This document shows, one piece after another, positions 32,861 to 41,413 of a DNA stretch of 64,000 bases (position 1 is the stretch's first letter; every line of letters starts with the position of its first letter). Origin of the DNA: Sphingomonadales bacterium. Lineage in GTDB: Bacteria > Pseudomonadota > Alphaproteobacteria > Sphingomonadales > Sphingomonadaceae. The notes below the pieces were generated by a model. The model was not told the origin of the DNA and ran no database searches. It saw only the letters and a program-made list of their open reading frames with translations. The translations under genes were made by a program, and so were the position numbers. The stretch lies in contig JAAFIB010000003.1 in NCBI GenBank assembly GCA_013297725.1, positions 1-64,000 of the forward strand. Direction: 5' to 3'.

Positions 32861-33151
32861 TCAGTTTTGCAGCGGGCCAGGGGCAGGCTGTGTTACAGGT
32901 TGCTTGTTTTGTTGATCTGGCACTACCGGGGTTACGCCGAGTTCGACCAAAGGCTCTTCGCTTCCTGCTTTTGCATTGGCGCCAGAACCAGATTTTTGCG
33001 CTGTGGTGGTTTGAGCGGGGTTATCTGCTCCATCAAGGATCATGCTTGCAACGCTTACAAACAACAGGACGACAAGCAATCCGACAAGGCCGACTTGCAA
33101 TCGCTGGATTGCGGATTCATTGGAACGCGCCATGGAAACTCCTTTGTTCAC
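32861..33151 (-). CDS. Small single-TM hypothetical protein
   Basis: LQVGLVGLLVVLLFVSVASMIL TM segment; tight spacing with cysK; start may be 33133 (MARSNESA). Confidence 0.55.
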   Translation of the reverse strand: MNKGVSMARSNESAIQRLQVGLVGLLVVLLFVSVASMILDGADNPAQTTTAQKSGSGANAKAGSEEPLVELGVTPVVPDQQNKQPVTQPAPGPLQN

Positions 33152-33154
33152 TGA

Positions 33155-34168
33155 CTACGCGGCAACCGCAGGCGTGTCCAGTTGCCAAGGCATCGGAGAC
33201 AATCCTTTCGACGCCATCCATTGGGGATTGTATAGCGTCGAGAGATAACGAAAGCCTGTGTCGCACAGGATCGTTGCGATGCGCTTGCCCGGCCCCAGTT
33301 GCTTGGCCAATGCCACCGCCCCAGCCACATTTATCCCCGACGACAGGCCAAGACATAGCCCCTCCTCCGCCAATAGCCTGCGGACCCAGACAAGGCCTTC
33401 TTCGTCAGAAATCCTGAATTGGGTATCAATTGGCGCATGATCAAGGTTGGCGGTGATACGGCCCTGCCCGATCCCCTCAGCCACAGAATTACCCTCGGCG
33501 CGCAGTTCGCCGCACGCATAATAGTTATAAAGTGCCGCGCCGTGCGGATCGGACAAAGCGATAGTCACCGCCTCATCCTTGGCCTTTAGCCCCAGTCCAA
33601 CGCCTGCTATTGTACCGCCTGTTCCCGCAGCACAGGTAAAGCCATCAACGCGACCGTCCATCTGGCTCCAGATTTCTTCGGCAGTGGTTTCAATATGCGC
33701 ACGGCGGTTGGCGATGTTATCAAACTGGTTGGCCCATACTGCATTGTGCGTCTCCTCCGCTATCCGGCGAGAGGTGTGCACGAAGTGACCTGGATTGGCG
33801 TAAGGCGCTGCTGGAACAAGAACAAGCTCGGCACCTAATGCGCGCAGAGTATCCTTTTTTTCCTGACTTTGCGTCTCGGGCATGACGATGATCGTCTTAT
33901 AGCCCAGCGCATTGCATACCAGTGCAAGGCCGATACCGGTGTTACCCGCGGTCCCCTCGACAATAGTTCCACCGGGTTTCAGCGTGCCTTGCGCCTCTGC
34001 ATCGCGGACGATGTAAAGTGCGGCGCGGTCTTTGACTGATGCTCCGGGGTTTGCAAATTCGCACTTGCCGTAAATTTCACAGCCGGTTTCAGCGCTTGGC
34101 CCCTTCAGCAGAACCAGAGGTGTATTGCCAATAAGGTCTAGGGTCGAATTAGTAGCGGTCATTTGCAT
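33155..34168 (-). CDS. cysK: Cysteine synthase A
   Basis: LIGNTPLVLL; CEFANPGASVKDRAALYIV; EGTAGNTGIGLAL; AGTGGTIAGVG. Confidence 0.92.
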   Translation of the reverse strand: MQMTATNSTLDLIGNTPLVLLKGPSAETGCEIYGKCEFANPGASVKDRAALYIVRDAEAQGTLKPGGTIVEGTAGNTGIGLALVCNALGYKTIIVMPETQSQEKKDTLRALGAELVLVPAAPYANPGHFVHTSRRIAEETHNAVWANQFDNIANRRAHIETTAEEIWSQMDGRVDGFTCAAGTGGTIAGVGLGLKAKDEAVTIALSDPHGAALYNYYACGELRAEGNSVAEGIGQGRITANLDHAPIDTQFRISDEEGLVWVRRLLAEEGLCLGLSSGINVAGAVALAKQLGPGKRIATILCDTGFRYLSTLYNPQWMASKGLSPMPWQLDTPAVAA

Positions 34169-34295
34169 TAGCTAGTGCGCCAACCACAAAGGCGCAAGCC
34201 ACGACCGCTTTCCATGCCCCAAGCGGTGCTTTGGAACAGCCATAGGCGTTCACCGTCATAAAAATGCCATTCGTCGATTTCCAACAAATGAGTGT

Positions 34296-34310
34296 TGTTA
34301 TACTATAACA
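34296..34310. promoter_or_regulatory. Zur-box-like palindrome
   Basis: TGTTATA-C-TATAACA, perfect 7-1-7 palindrome 55 bp before the receptor start; matches GTTATANTATAAC-type Zur consensus. Confidence 0.7.
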
Positions 34311-34365
34311 TAGAAGCTACGAGTTTTTAGAGTTTCATAATCACAATGTTTGAGGGCTTCTCCCA

Positions 34366-36462
34366 ATGAAAATTTTTAACCTGCTTGCCAGCTCTGCTCT
34401 GCTGTCATCGTTGTTGATCGCAACGCCCGCTTTCGCGCAACAGCAAGACGAAGAAACTGCCGCACAGGATGACGATTTCCACAAGGATGAAGGCATTGTT
34501 GTAACTGCCCCCTATTTTGAACGCCTTGATCTTCTTGCCGGAACATCGTCGATTTCTGGCGAGGAACTTGCTGCCGAGACCGAGGGGCAGATCGGCGAAA
34601 TGCTGACCAAGTTGCCCGGTCTATCCGCTACAAGCTTTGGCCCCGGAGCGTCGCGTCCAGTCATTCGCGGGTCGCAGGGTAATCGTGTCGCTGTACTGAC
34701 CGATGGCATTGGCAACATCGATGCGTCCAACACATCTGCGGATCATGCGGTCACTATCGATGCGTTGACCACTGAACGGATTGAGGTTTTGCGCGGCCCC
34801 GCAGTTTTGCTTTTCGGTGGTCAGGCAACCGGCGGCGCAGTGAATGTTATCGACAAACGCATCCCGCGCAATGTTCCCGACGAGGCAGTGCATGTTGATG
34901 CCCTTGCCGGCTATTCCAACGTTGCCCGCGAATATTCAGGCGGCGCATCGGTCGACGTGCCAATTGGTGATCGCTTTGTAGTCCATGCCGATGGCAGTTA
35001 CCGCAACAGTGGCGATCTGCGTATTGGCGGCTCGATACTTTCACCGACGCTGCGGGCAGAGGCGCTTGCGTTTGCCGCTGAACAAACAGCACTTGGCAAC
35101 ACAACAGAGGCGGCGAATGCCCGCACTTGGGCGGCGGCGCGCGGTCGCCTACCCAATAGCGATGTCAAAACATGGAGCGCAGGCGTTGGCGCAGCCTTTA
35201 TCGACGACGGCGGCAACCTTGGCATTTCGTTCAACGTCTATGATACGAAATATGGCATTGCCGAACGTCCCGACTTTGGCGCAGAGATTGAGGAAGATGG
35301 CGTCTCGATTGACCTAAAGCAATATCGCTTTGACCTGCGCGGCGAAGTGGAATTGGGCAGTGGCTTCTTGGATAAGCTACGTCTGCGCGCAGGCTATGCC
35401 GATTACACCCATACCGAATTGGAAGGCGGCGATATCGGCACCACATTTAACAGCTCAGCGATAGAATCGCGGCTGGAGCTGACACAAAACGAACGCAGCG
35501 GATGGCGCGGCGCAAGTGGTGTGCAGTTTTTGACCCGAGATTTTGAAGCAATCGGCGATGAGGCATTTGTACCGCCGTCGCAAACACGGTCGCTGGGCCT
35601 ATTCACGCTGCAAGAGTTTTCCTTTGGAGCCTTTGATGTTGAGGCCGCTTTGCGTTTCGATCACGCCAGCCTTGAGGCAAAATCAATCGGTGTCGCGCGG
35701 CGTTTTAACAACGTATCTGGTGCGTTGGGCCTTGGTTACACCACAGGCGACCTAAAGCTTGGTGTGAACCTTTCTCGCACTGCGCGCGCACCATCGGTTG
35801 AGGAACTGTTCTCCAACGGGCCGCATGTCGCCACCCAATCCTTTGAGATAGGTGACACAAATTTGCGCAGCGAGCGCAGCCTTAACGGCGAAATCTATGC
35901 GCGGTATGACAGCACCCGCGTTGACGGCAGCGTCACCCTTTTCGCCAATCGTTTCAGCAGCTACATCTTTGAAAACGCGACAGGCGCGATCGAGGATGAC
36001 TTGCCTGTGTTCCAATATTTTCAGCGCAAGGCCCGTGTTTGGGGAGTTGAAGCAGAGGTTAGTGCACAGCTTGGCAGCATTGGTGGCTTTGATATCGTCG
36101 TTGATGGCGTCGCTGATTATGTGCGCACCAATATTCGCAACGTGGGGCCAGCGCCGCGGATTCCGCCCCTTCGCCTGCTGGGTGGACTAGAGCTGCAAAG
36201 CGATCACCTGCAACTGCGCGGCGAAGTTGAATATAGCGATGCCCAGAACCGTGTTGCCAGCTTTGAAACAACCACCGACAGCTTCACGATGGTAAATGCC
36301 GAACTGATATGGCGACCATTTGGACGCCAGCGGAATATCAGCCTGATTGCAGCTGCAAACAACATCTTTGATGTCGATGCACGCCGCGCAGCTTCGTTCA
36401 CTAAGGATTTTGTGCCGCTAGCGGGCCGAGATTTCCGCCTGACTGCACGGTTCAGTTTCTAG
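34366..36462 (+). CDS. TonB-dependent receptor, ZnuD-like
   Basis: Signal peptide; plug GSQGNRVAVLTDGIGNIDASNTSADHAVTIDALTTERIEVLRGPAVLLFGGQATGGAVNVIDKRIP; C-terminal ...FRLTARFSF. Confidence 0.88.
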   Translation: MKIFNLLASSALLSSLLIATPAFAQQQDEETAAQDDDFHKDEGIVVTAPYFERLDLLAGTSSISGEELAAETEGQIGEMLTKLPGLSATSFGPGASRPVIRGSQGNRVAVLTDGIGNIDASNTSADHAVTIDALTTERIEVLRGPAVLLFGGQATGGAVNVIDKRIPRNVPDEAVHVDALAGYSNVAREYSGGASVDVPIGDRFVVHADGSYRNSGDLRIGGSILSPTLRAEALAFAAEQTALGNTTEAANARTWAAARGRLPNSDVKTWSAGVGAAFIDDGGNLGISFNVYDTKYGIAERPDFGAEIEEDGVSIDLKQYRFDLRGEVELGSGFLDKLRLRAGYADYTHTELEGGDIGTTFNSSAIESRLELTQNERSGWRGASGVQFLTRDFEAIGDEAFVPPSQTRSLGLFTLQEFSFGAFDVEAALRFDHASLEAKSIGVARRFNNVSGALGLGYTTGDLKLGVNLSRTARAPSVEELFSNGPHVATQSFEIGDTNLRSERSLNGEIYARYDSTRVDGSVTLFANRFSSYIFENATGAIEDDLPVFQYFQRKARVWGVEAEVSAQLGSIGGFDIVVDGVADYVRTNIRNVGPAPRIPPLRLLGGLELQSDHLQLRGEVEYSDAQNRVASFETTTDSFTMVNAELIWRPFGRQRNISLIAAANNIFDVDARRAASFTKDFVPLAGRDFRLTARFSF

Positions 36463-36484
36463 GCCGTGAACCGGCTCATCTGGT

Positions 36485-36515
36485 GTTCAGCATCCTATCG
36501 ATAGGATCGCTGAAC
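36485..36515. repeat. 31-nt near-perfect inverted repeat
   Basis: GTTCAGC-ATCCTATCGATAGGAT-c-GCTGAAC; central 16-bp perfect palindrome, one-base bulge. Confidence 0.75.
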
Positions 36516-36534
36516 ATTGAATAAGGATAAAGTC

Positions 36535-36657
36535 ATGCGCAAAGTCATTGCCGCCACCCTAATCGCTGCATCATTGATGCTATCTGCCTGTAATACCGTC
36601 AAAGGCCTTGGCCGAGATATCGAATCGGTCGGTGAAGCAGGCGATAAAGCGATTTAG
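36535..36657 (+). CDS. Entericidin A/B-family small lipoprotein
   Basis: 40-aa ORF not in the supplied track: MRKVIAATLIAASLMLSACNTVKGLGRDIESVGEAGDKAI; lipobox LSAC; GLGRDIESVG typical of entericidins. Confidence 0.85.
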   Translation: MRKVIAATLIAASLMLSACNTVKGLGRDIESVGEAGDKAI

Positions 36658-37430
36658 GCTGCTTCTGTATCGGCGGTTGTTTCTTCCGCCTTTTTGTTAC
36701 GCCGCTTTTGCGTGAACCAAATCGCGATAATGGCGAATTCGTATAACAGGCAGAGCGGGATCGCGAGCATCAGCTGCGAAATCACATCAGGCGGAGTTAG
36801 CACTGCCGCAATCGCAAAAGCTCCGACGATCGCATAACGTCTCCCGGCGATAAGCTGGTCGCGAGACACAATTCCTGCCCGCTCCAAAAGCATCAGCAGC
36901 ACCGGCAGCTGAAACGCTACGCCGAAACCGAAAATGAATGTCGTCGCAAAGCTAAGGTAATTGCCAACGCCGGGCAGTGCCTCTTGCGTCATACCGCCGA
37001 CATTACCCTCAAAACCAAGCAAGAATTTCAGCGCCACAGGCATAGCACCAAAATACGCAAGCGATGCGCCAAGGGTGAACAGTACCGGGGTCATCAATAG
37101 AAACGGTAAGAAGGCTCTCTTCTCATTTTTGTACAAGCCCGGGGCAATAAAGCGGTACATCTGTGTCGCAAACACTGGAAAACTCACCATCATTGCTGCG
37201 AACAAACCGACTTTAACCTGTACAAAAAACGCTTCAAAGACATCGGTATAGATCAGTTTATCTTGCCCCACATTTTTCAGAGGCTGGACCAACCAGCCAT
37301 AGATTGGGGAGGCAAAATAGAAACAGACGCCGAACGAGATCGCCAGCGCCAAAACGCACCACAACAGCCGGTTTCTGAACTCGATCAGATGGTCGAGCAA
37401 CGGCATCTTGCTGTCGTCGATATCGCTCAT
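36654..37430 (-). CDS. tatC: Sec-independent protein translocase TatC
   Basis: MPLLDHLIEFRNRLL; polytopic; FGVAFQLPVLLMLLERAGIV. Confidence 0.96.
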   Translation of the reverse strand: MSDIDDSKMPLLDHLIEFRNRLLWCVLALAISFGVCFYFASPIYGWLVQPLKNVGQDKLIYTDVFEAFFVQVKVGLFAAMMVSFPVFATQMYRFIAPGLYKNEKRAFLPFLLMTPVLFTLGASLAYFGAMPVALKFLLGFEGNVGGMTQEALPGVGNYLSFATTFIFGFGVAFQLPVLLMLLERAGIVSRDQLIAGRRYAIVGAFAIAAVLTPPDVISQLMLAIPLCLLYEFAIIAIWFTQKRRNKKAEETTADTEAA

Positions 37431-37771
37431 ACCGGCTTATCCGCTTTTGGTTTACGCGGCTTTGTTGGTTTGGGTGTTTTTTCGGGCGCTGGAAGCTCCG
37501 TCATCACCGGTACCGGTTCCGCCTCATACTTTTCCGGCGGATGATCGCGCATGATGCGTTCGTTTTCCGCAGCCCATTTCTTTTCCAGATCGGCCAGTTC
37601 AGATTCGCGCACCATTTCGTCAAACCCGCTGCGAAATTGCGCCGCGACGCTGCGTGCTTTACCGATCCAATTGCCAACATAGCGCAACACGCGCGGCAAA
37701 TCCTTTGGCCCGATGACCAAAAGCGCAATGAGCGCGACAAGCAACAGCTCGCTGGAAGCGATATCAAACAT
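37427..37771 (-). CDS. tatB: Sec-independent protein translocase TatB
   Basis: MFDIASSELLLVALIALLVIGPKDLPRVLR. Confidence 0.94.
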   Translation of the reverse strand: MFDIASSELLLVALIALLVIGPKDLPRVLRYVGNWIGKARSVAAQFRSGFDEMVRESELADLEKKWAAENERIMRDHPPEKYEAEPVPVMTELPAPEKTPKPTKPRKPKADKPV

Positions 37772-37791
37772 GGTTCAGACCCTGAACGGGA

Positions 37792-38019
37792 TTATTTCTG
37801 TTTTTCGCTGGTCGTTTCCGCGTCGATAACTGTTGGCGCAGGGCCTTCAATTCGGGATGGCGGCGCTTTTGCATCAGCTTCCTCTTCGCTCATTCCTTTT
37901 TTGAACTCTTTAATGCCCTTTGCGACATCGCCCATCATGCCGGAAAACCGACCGCGGCCGAACAGCAACATCACGATGACGCCGACTACGATCCAATGCC
38001 AGATGCTAGTACCACCCAT
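37792..38019 (-). CDS. tatA: Sec-independent protein translocase TatA
   Basis: [39 protein letters not shown]. Confidence 0.94.
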   Translation of the reverse strand: MGGTSIWHWIVVGVIVMLLFGRGRFSGMMGDVAKGIKEFKKGMSEEEADAKAPPSRIEGPAPTVIDAETTSEKQK

Positions 38020-38071
38020 TTCAATCTCCTAAGCAAAGGGCGCACGCCCCGTTGCAATTCATTACTCTAAT

Positions 38072-38692
38072 CTAGGCGTTCGGATCGGATATTTCCAGCG
38101 CGCTTTCGTTATTCTGCGTATCTTCCTCTTCTGCCTCGTTCATTCCTTCGAACGCAAGGTCAACAGGATCAAGCAATCCGGCGGCTTTCAGGTCAGCTAG
38201 GCCCGGCAAATCGCGGCGGTTTGTGAGACCAAAATGCGCCAAAAACTCGGCAGTAGTCGCATAGATCAACGGCCGACCCGGCACTTCCCTTCGTCCCGCC
38301 GGACGAACCCAGCCCGCCTCCATCAGTACATCCAGCGTGCCTTTGGAAATCTGCACCCCTCGAATCGCCTCTATCTCGGCGCGACTGACAGGTTCGTGAT
38401 ACGCGATGATCGCTAGCGTTTCGACCGCCGCACGCGATAGTTTGCGACTTTCTTCACGTTCCCGCCGCAGCAAATGCGCCAAATCAGCAGCGGTTTGAAA
38501 ATGCCAGGTCTTGCCGCGCTGCACCAGTTCGATGCCGTGGCCGCTATACTGTTCCTCAAGCCGCTTTAGCGCATCGGGCACATCAATAGCATCGCCGACA
38601 TAACCGCGAATTTGTTCAACGGTCATCGGTGTTTCTGCGGCAAACAAGGTCGCCTCAACCGAACGCATACCGATATCATATTCGATCATCAT
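38072..38692 (-). CDS. scpB: Segregation and condensation protein B
   Basis: SVEATLFAAETPMTVEQI; LAIIAYHEPVSRAEIEAIRGV; GRPLIYATTAEFLAHFGL. Confidence 0.93.
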   Translation of the reverse strand: MMIEYDIGMRSVEATLFAAETPMTVEQIRGYVGDAIDVPDALKRLEEQYSGHGIELVQRGKTWHFQTAADLAHLLRREREESRKLSRAAVETLAIIAYHEPVSRAEIEAIRGVQISKGTLDVLMEAGWVRPAGRREVPGRPLIYATTAEFLAHFGLTNRRDLPGLADLKAAGLLDPVDLAFEGMNEAEEEDTQNNESALEISDPNA

Positions 38693-39480
38693 GCCCCAAT
38701 TCCCACTTTGGCCCTTAACATCAACGGTTCGAATGTGCCGTCCTGTTGCAAATCAATTGTCCCACGCTTGGCCAATTCCAGCACAGCTGCAAAGCTTGAG
38801 GCCAATGCCGATTTTCGTAAACCCGGAATAGTTTCGGGCGGCAAGAACGATTCCAGCTGGGTCCAGCTAATCGCATGACCAACCATTTTGGAAACCCGCT
38901 CCAGCGCTTCCTCCAGCGTCATGACGGCACGCCGCTTCACCACATGCAGCACCGGTTCGTTACGCGCATGCAGCTGCGCATAGGCGGTAATCAGTTCAAA
39001 ATAGCTGCAATCCCAAATGTTTTTGCGAACGACACGCAGTCCTTCGGGTGTGCCGCGTAGAAATATGTCGCGGCCAATCCGGTCACGCGCCATTAACCGC
39101 GCCCCGCTTTCACGCATAGCATTCAGCCGTTCGAGCCGCAATTGCAGGCGCAACGCGAGCTCCTCTGGCGAGGGATCAATGTTTGGATCCTTGGGCAGCA
39201 GCAACGCGGACTTCAAATACGTTAGCCACGCCGCCATCACCAGATAATCTGCCGCCAACTCCAACTTCAGCGCGCGGGCATTTTCAATGAAAACCAGATA
39301 TTGATCGACCAGTTGCAAAATCGAGATAGCCCGCAAATCCACCTTTTGATTGCGCGCCAGCGTCAGCAATAGATCGAGCGGACCTTCCCAGCCGTCGATG
39401 TCGATTTTCAACGTTTCGCCGTCATCCTCGACTGTGGCTGGAACGTCATCTTCAAGGAACAGATCGTCAATTTCGCTCAT
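38689..39480 (-). CDS. scpA: Segregation and condensation protein A
   Basis: GWEGPLDLLLTLARNQKVDLRAISILQLVDQYL; AWLTYLKSALLLP. Confidence 0.93.
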   Translation of the reverse strand: MSEIDDLFLEDDVPATVEDDGETLKIDIDGWEGPLDLLLTLARNQKVDLRAISILQLVDQYLVFIENARALKLELAADYLVMAAWLTYLKSALLLPKDPNIDPSPEELALRLQLRLERLNAMRESGARLMARDRIGRDIFLRGTPEGLRVVRKNIWDCSYFELITAYAQLHARNEPVLHVVKRRAVMTLEEALERVSKMVGHAISWTQLESFLPPETIPGLRKSALASSFAAVLELAKRGTIDLQQDGTFEPLMLRAKVGIGA

Positions 39481-40529
39481 GCCGCACCTGTTGCACCCAT
39501 GGTCAGTTTTTGATCCGCGCTTGCCATCGCCAACAGTTGATCCCGTTTCGCGATAAGCGCGCTAAGGCGCTCCTCGGCAAACTCGACCGGCCGGATCGTG
39601 GCCATGGCTTGGTCCAGCCGCTGCCGCGCTCGCGCGGTAATATCCGGCAGGCGGTCGACTATCGTAACCATCTCGTCAAAGCGGCCCCAGCAATTCAGCG
39701 CAAGATCGCACCCGGCAGCAACGCATTCCACCGCACGGCTTGGAACGTCGCCTGACAAAGCCTGCATGTCGAGATCGTCGCTCATCAACAGTCCGTCAAA
39801 ACCGATATTGCCGCGAATGACGTCATCGATAATGATCGGTGACATCGTGGAGGGCCGGTCGCGATCATACGCTTCGTACACAATGTGGCTCGTCATCCCC
39901 ATTGGTGCCCAGTTGAGTGTACGAAACGGGCTGAGATCCTGTTCTAGTTCTTGTTTAGAGATACTTACCGTCGGTAATTCATGATGACTGTCAACAATTG
40001 CCCGGCCATGCCCCGGCATATGTTTGACAACGCCGACGACACCGCCAGCCTTTAATCCATCCAGCACGGCCCGGCCCAGAGCCGCCACGCGCACCGGATC
40101 GCTACCCATCGCACGGTCGCCAATGGCAGCATGTGTTTCTGGCACACGGACATCCAGCAAAGGCAAGCAATCAACGGTGATACCGACCTCTGACAATGTC
40201 AGCGCAATCGCCTCTGCATTGCTGCGCGCCGCCTCAATCGCGGTCATCGCCGAGACATCATAAAGCGCGTCAAAGGCTGCGCCTGCGGGGAATTCCGGCC
40301 AGATCGGGGGCTTCATCCGCGTAACCCGCCCGCCTTCCTGATCGATCAGGATCGCGACATCATCGCGGCCATGTAAGCTGCGTAGCTCATCGGTCAGCGC
40401 GCGGACCTGCGCGCGATCTTCGATATTGCGCTTAAACAGGATGTACCCAGCCGGCTCACATGCACGAAACAGCGCGCGCTCATCATCGGTCAGCGTCTGC
40501 CCGCTCAATCCGAATATGACTGGTTTCAT
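39477..40529 (-). CDS. nagZ: Beta-N-acetylhexosaminidase (GH3)
   Basis: ILIDQEGGRVTRMKPP; VVKHMPGHGRAIVDSHHELP; MSDDLDMQAL. Confidence 0.93.
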   Translation of the reverse strand: MKPVIFGLSGQTLTDDERALFRACEPAGYILFKRNIEDRAQVRALTDELRSLHGRDDVAILIDQEGGRVTRMKPPIWPEFPAGAAFDALYDVSAMTAIEAARSNAEAIALTLSEVGITVDCLPLLDVRVPETHAAIGDRAMGSDPVRVAALGRAVLDGLKAGGVVGVVKHMPGHGRAIVDSHHELPTVSISKQELEQDLSPFRTLNWAPMGMTSHIVYEAYDRDRPSTMSPIIIDDVIRGNIGFDGLLMSDDLDMQALSGDVPSRAVECVAAGCDLALNCWGRFDEMVTIVDRLPDITARARQRLDQAMATIRPVEFAEERLSALIAKRDQLLAMASADQKLTMGATGAA

Positions 40530-40637
40530 GGGCTTCCCCGGCGTTCTAGATGATTATTGGCTATGCCCGTTTTAGGCGCGACACAAGGTCCAAGGCACAG
40601 AGAAACACCAAAACTGTGCATAACGCGCATAAAGAAA

Positions 40638-40667
40638 GGCCGTGGTAAACATACGCTCACCACGGCC
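40638..40667 (-). terminator. Hairpin terminator between the SPOR gene and nagZ
   Basis: GGCCGTGGT-N12-ACCACGGCC, 9-bp stem; followed on the minus strand by TTTCTTTATG. Confidence 0.7.
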
Positions 40668-40707
40668 CCTGCCTCTCCCCCAAGAGGACAGTGTTATTTA
40701 ACGACCC

Positions 40708-41391
40708 CTATTTAACGACGATGCAGCTTTCGCCAGCTGCTTTCAGCTTTGCGCACAATTGCTGTGCAGCGGCGCTGTTGGCGGCAACAGCCTGAAGCCG
40801 GAACACTTTGCGTCCGCCTTCGCCAGCACCCTGGGCAATGCGTTTGTTACTGCCCGAAATAGCTGCAAAGCGTTTGCCAAGCGCGCCCCAAGCCTGTTCA
40901 GCCTTTGCGGCATCACTGTACGCGCCCAATTGAACGAATGCGGAGCCTGCAGCGATTGGACCAGCCTTTGCCGCCGGTGTGCCTGCGGTTGCAGCTGCTG
41001 CGGCAGCAGCTTTCGCTTTGGCAGGATCGATCTTGGCATCAACCTTTTTGCCTTCACTCGCGGCAAAGGCAGCGTCGCCCTCGCCTTCAAAGCTTTTGCC
41101 TTCACGGTCAGTTGGCGCTTCTTTATAGCCGCCTTCAGGAGCAGCGATCAGTTCGCCGTTACCTTGCCCACCGGCCTGATTACGCTGAAACCAGTAAATA
41201 CCGCCAACAATTGCGGCAAGAAGCGCAAGGCCGCCAAGAACCAACCCTGCAACCTTTAACGGTGAGGCAGCTTCTTCATATTCATAGCCATCGGCCGTTT
41301 CCAACCAAGGCAGGCGATCCGAATCATCAAGGCCCAGCCCATCGCGGATAGGTGCATCACCATCAATTCCGTCGCGATTGGTATCTGTCAT
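40708..41391 (-). CDS. Membrane-anchored SPOR-domain protein
   Basis: Single TM (VAGLVLGGLALLAAIVGGIYWF), Ala-rich linker, C-terminal SPOR AFVQLGAYSDAAKAEQAWGALGKRF. Confidence 0.85.
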   Translation of the reverse strand: MTDTNRDGIDGDAPIRDGLGLDDSDRLPWLETADGYEYEEAASPLKVAGLVLGGLALLAAIVGGIYWFQRNQAGGQGNGELIAAPEGGYKEAPTDREGKSFEGEGDAAFAASEGKKVDAKIDPAKAKAAAAAAATAGTPAAKAGPIAAGSAFVQLGAYSDAAKAEQAWGALGKRFAAISGSNKRIAQGAGEGGRKVFRLQAVAANSAAAQQLCAKLKAAGESCIVVK

Positions 41392-41413
41392 GGCTTCATC
41401 CTTCTCTTTAAAC

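Noticed and set aside
32368-33417. 349-aa plus-strand ORF
   Set aside because: Fully antisense to the 32026 gene, the small TM gene and cysK; Arg/Gln/Cys-rich shadow translation with no domain.
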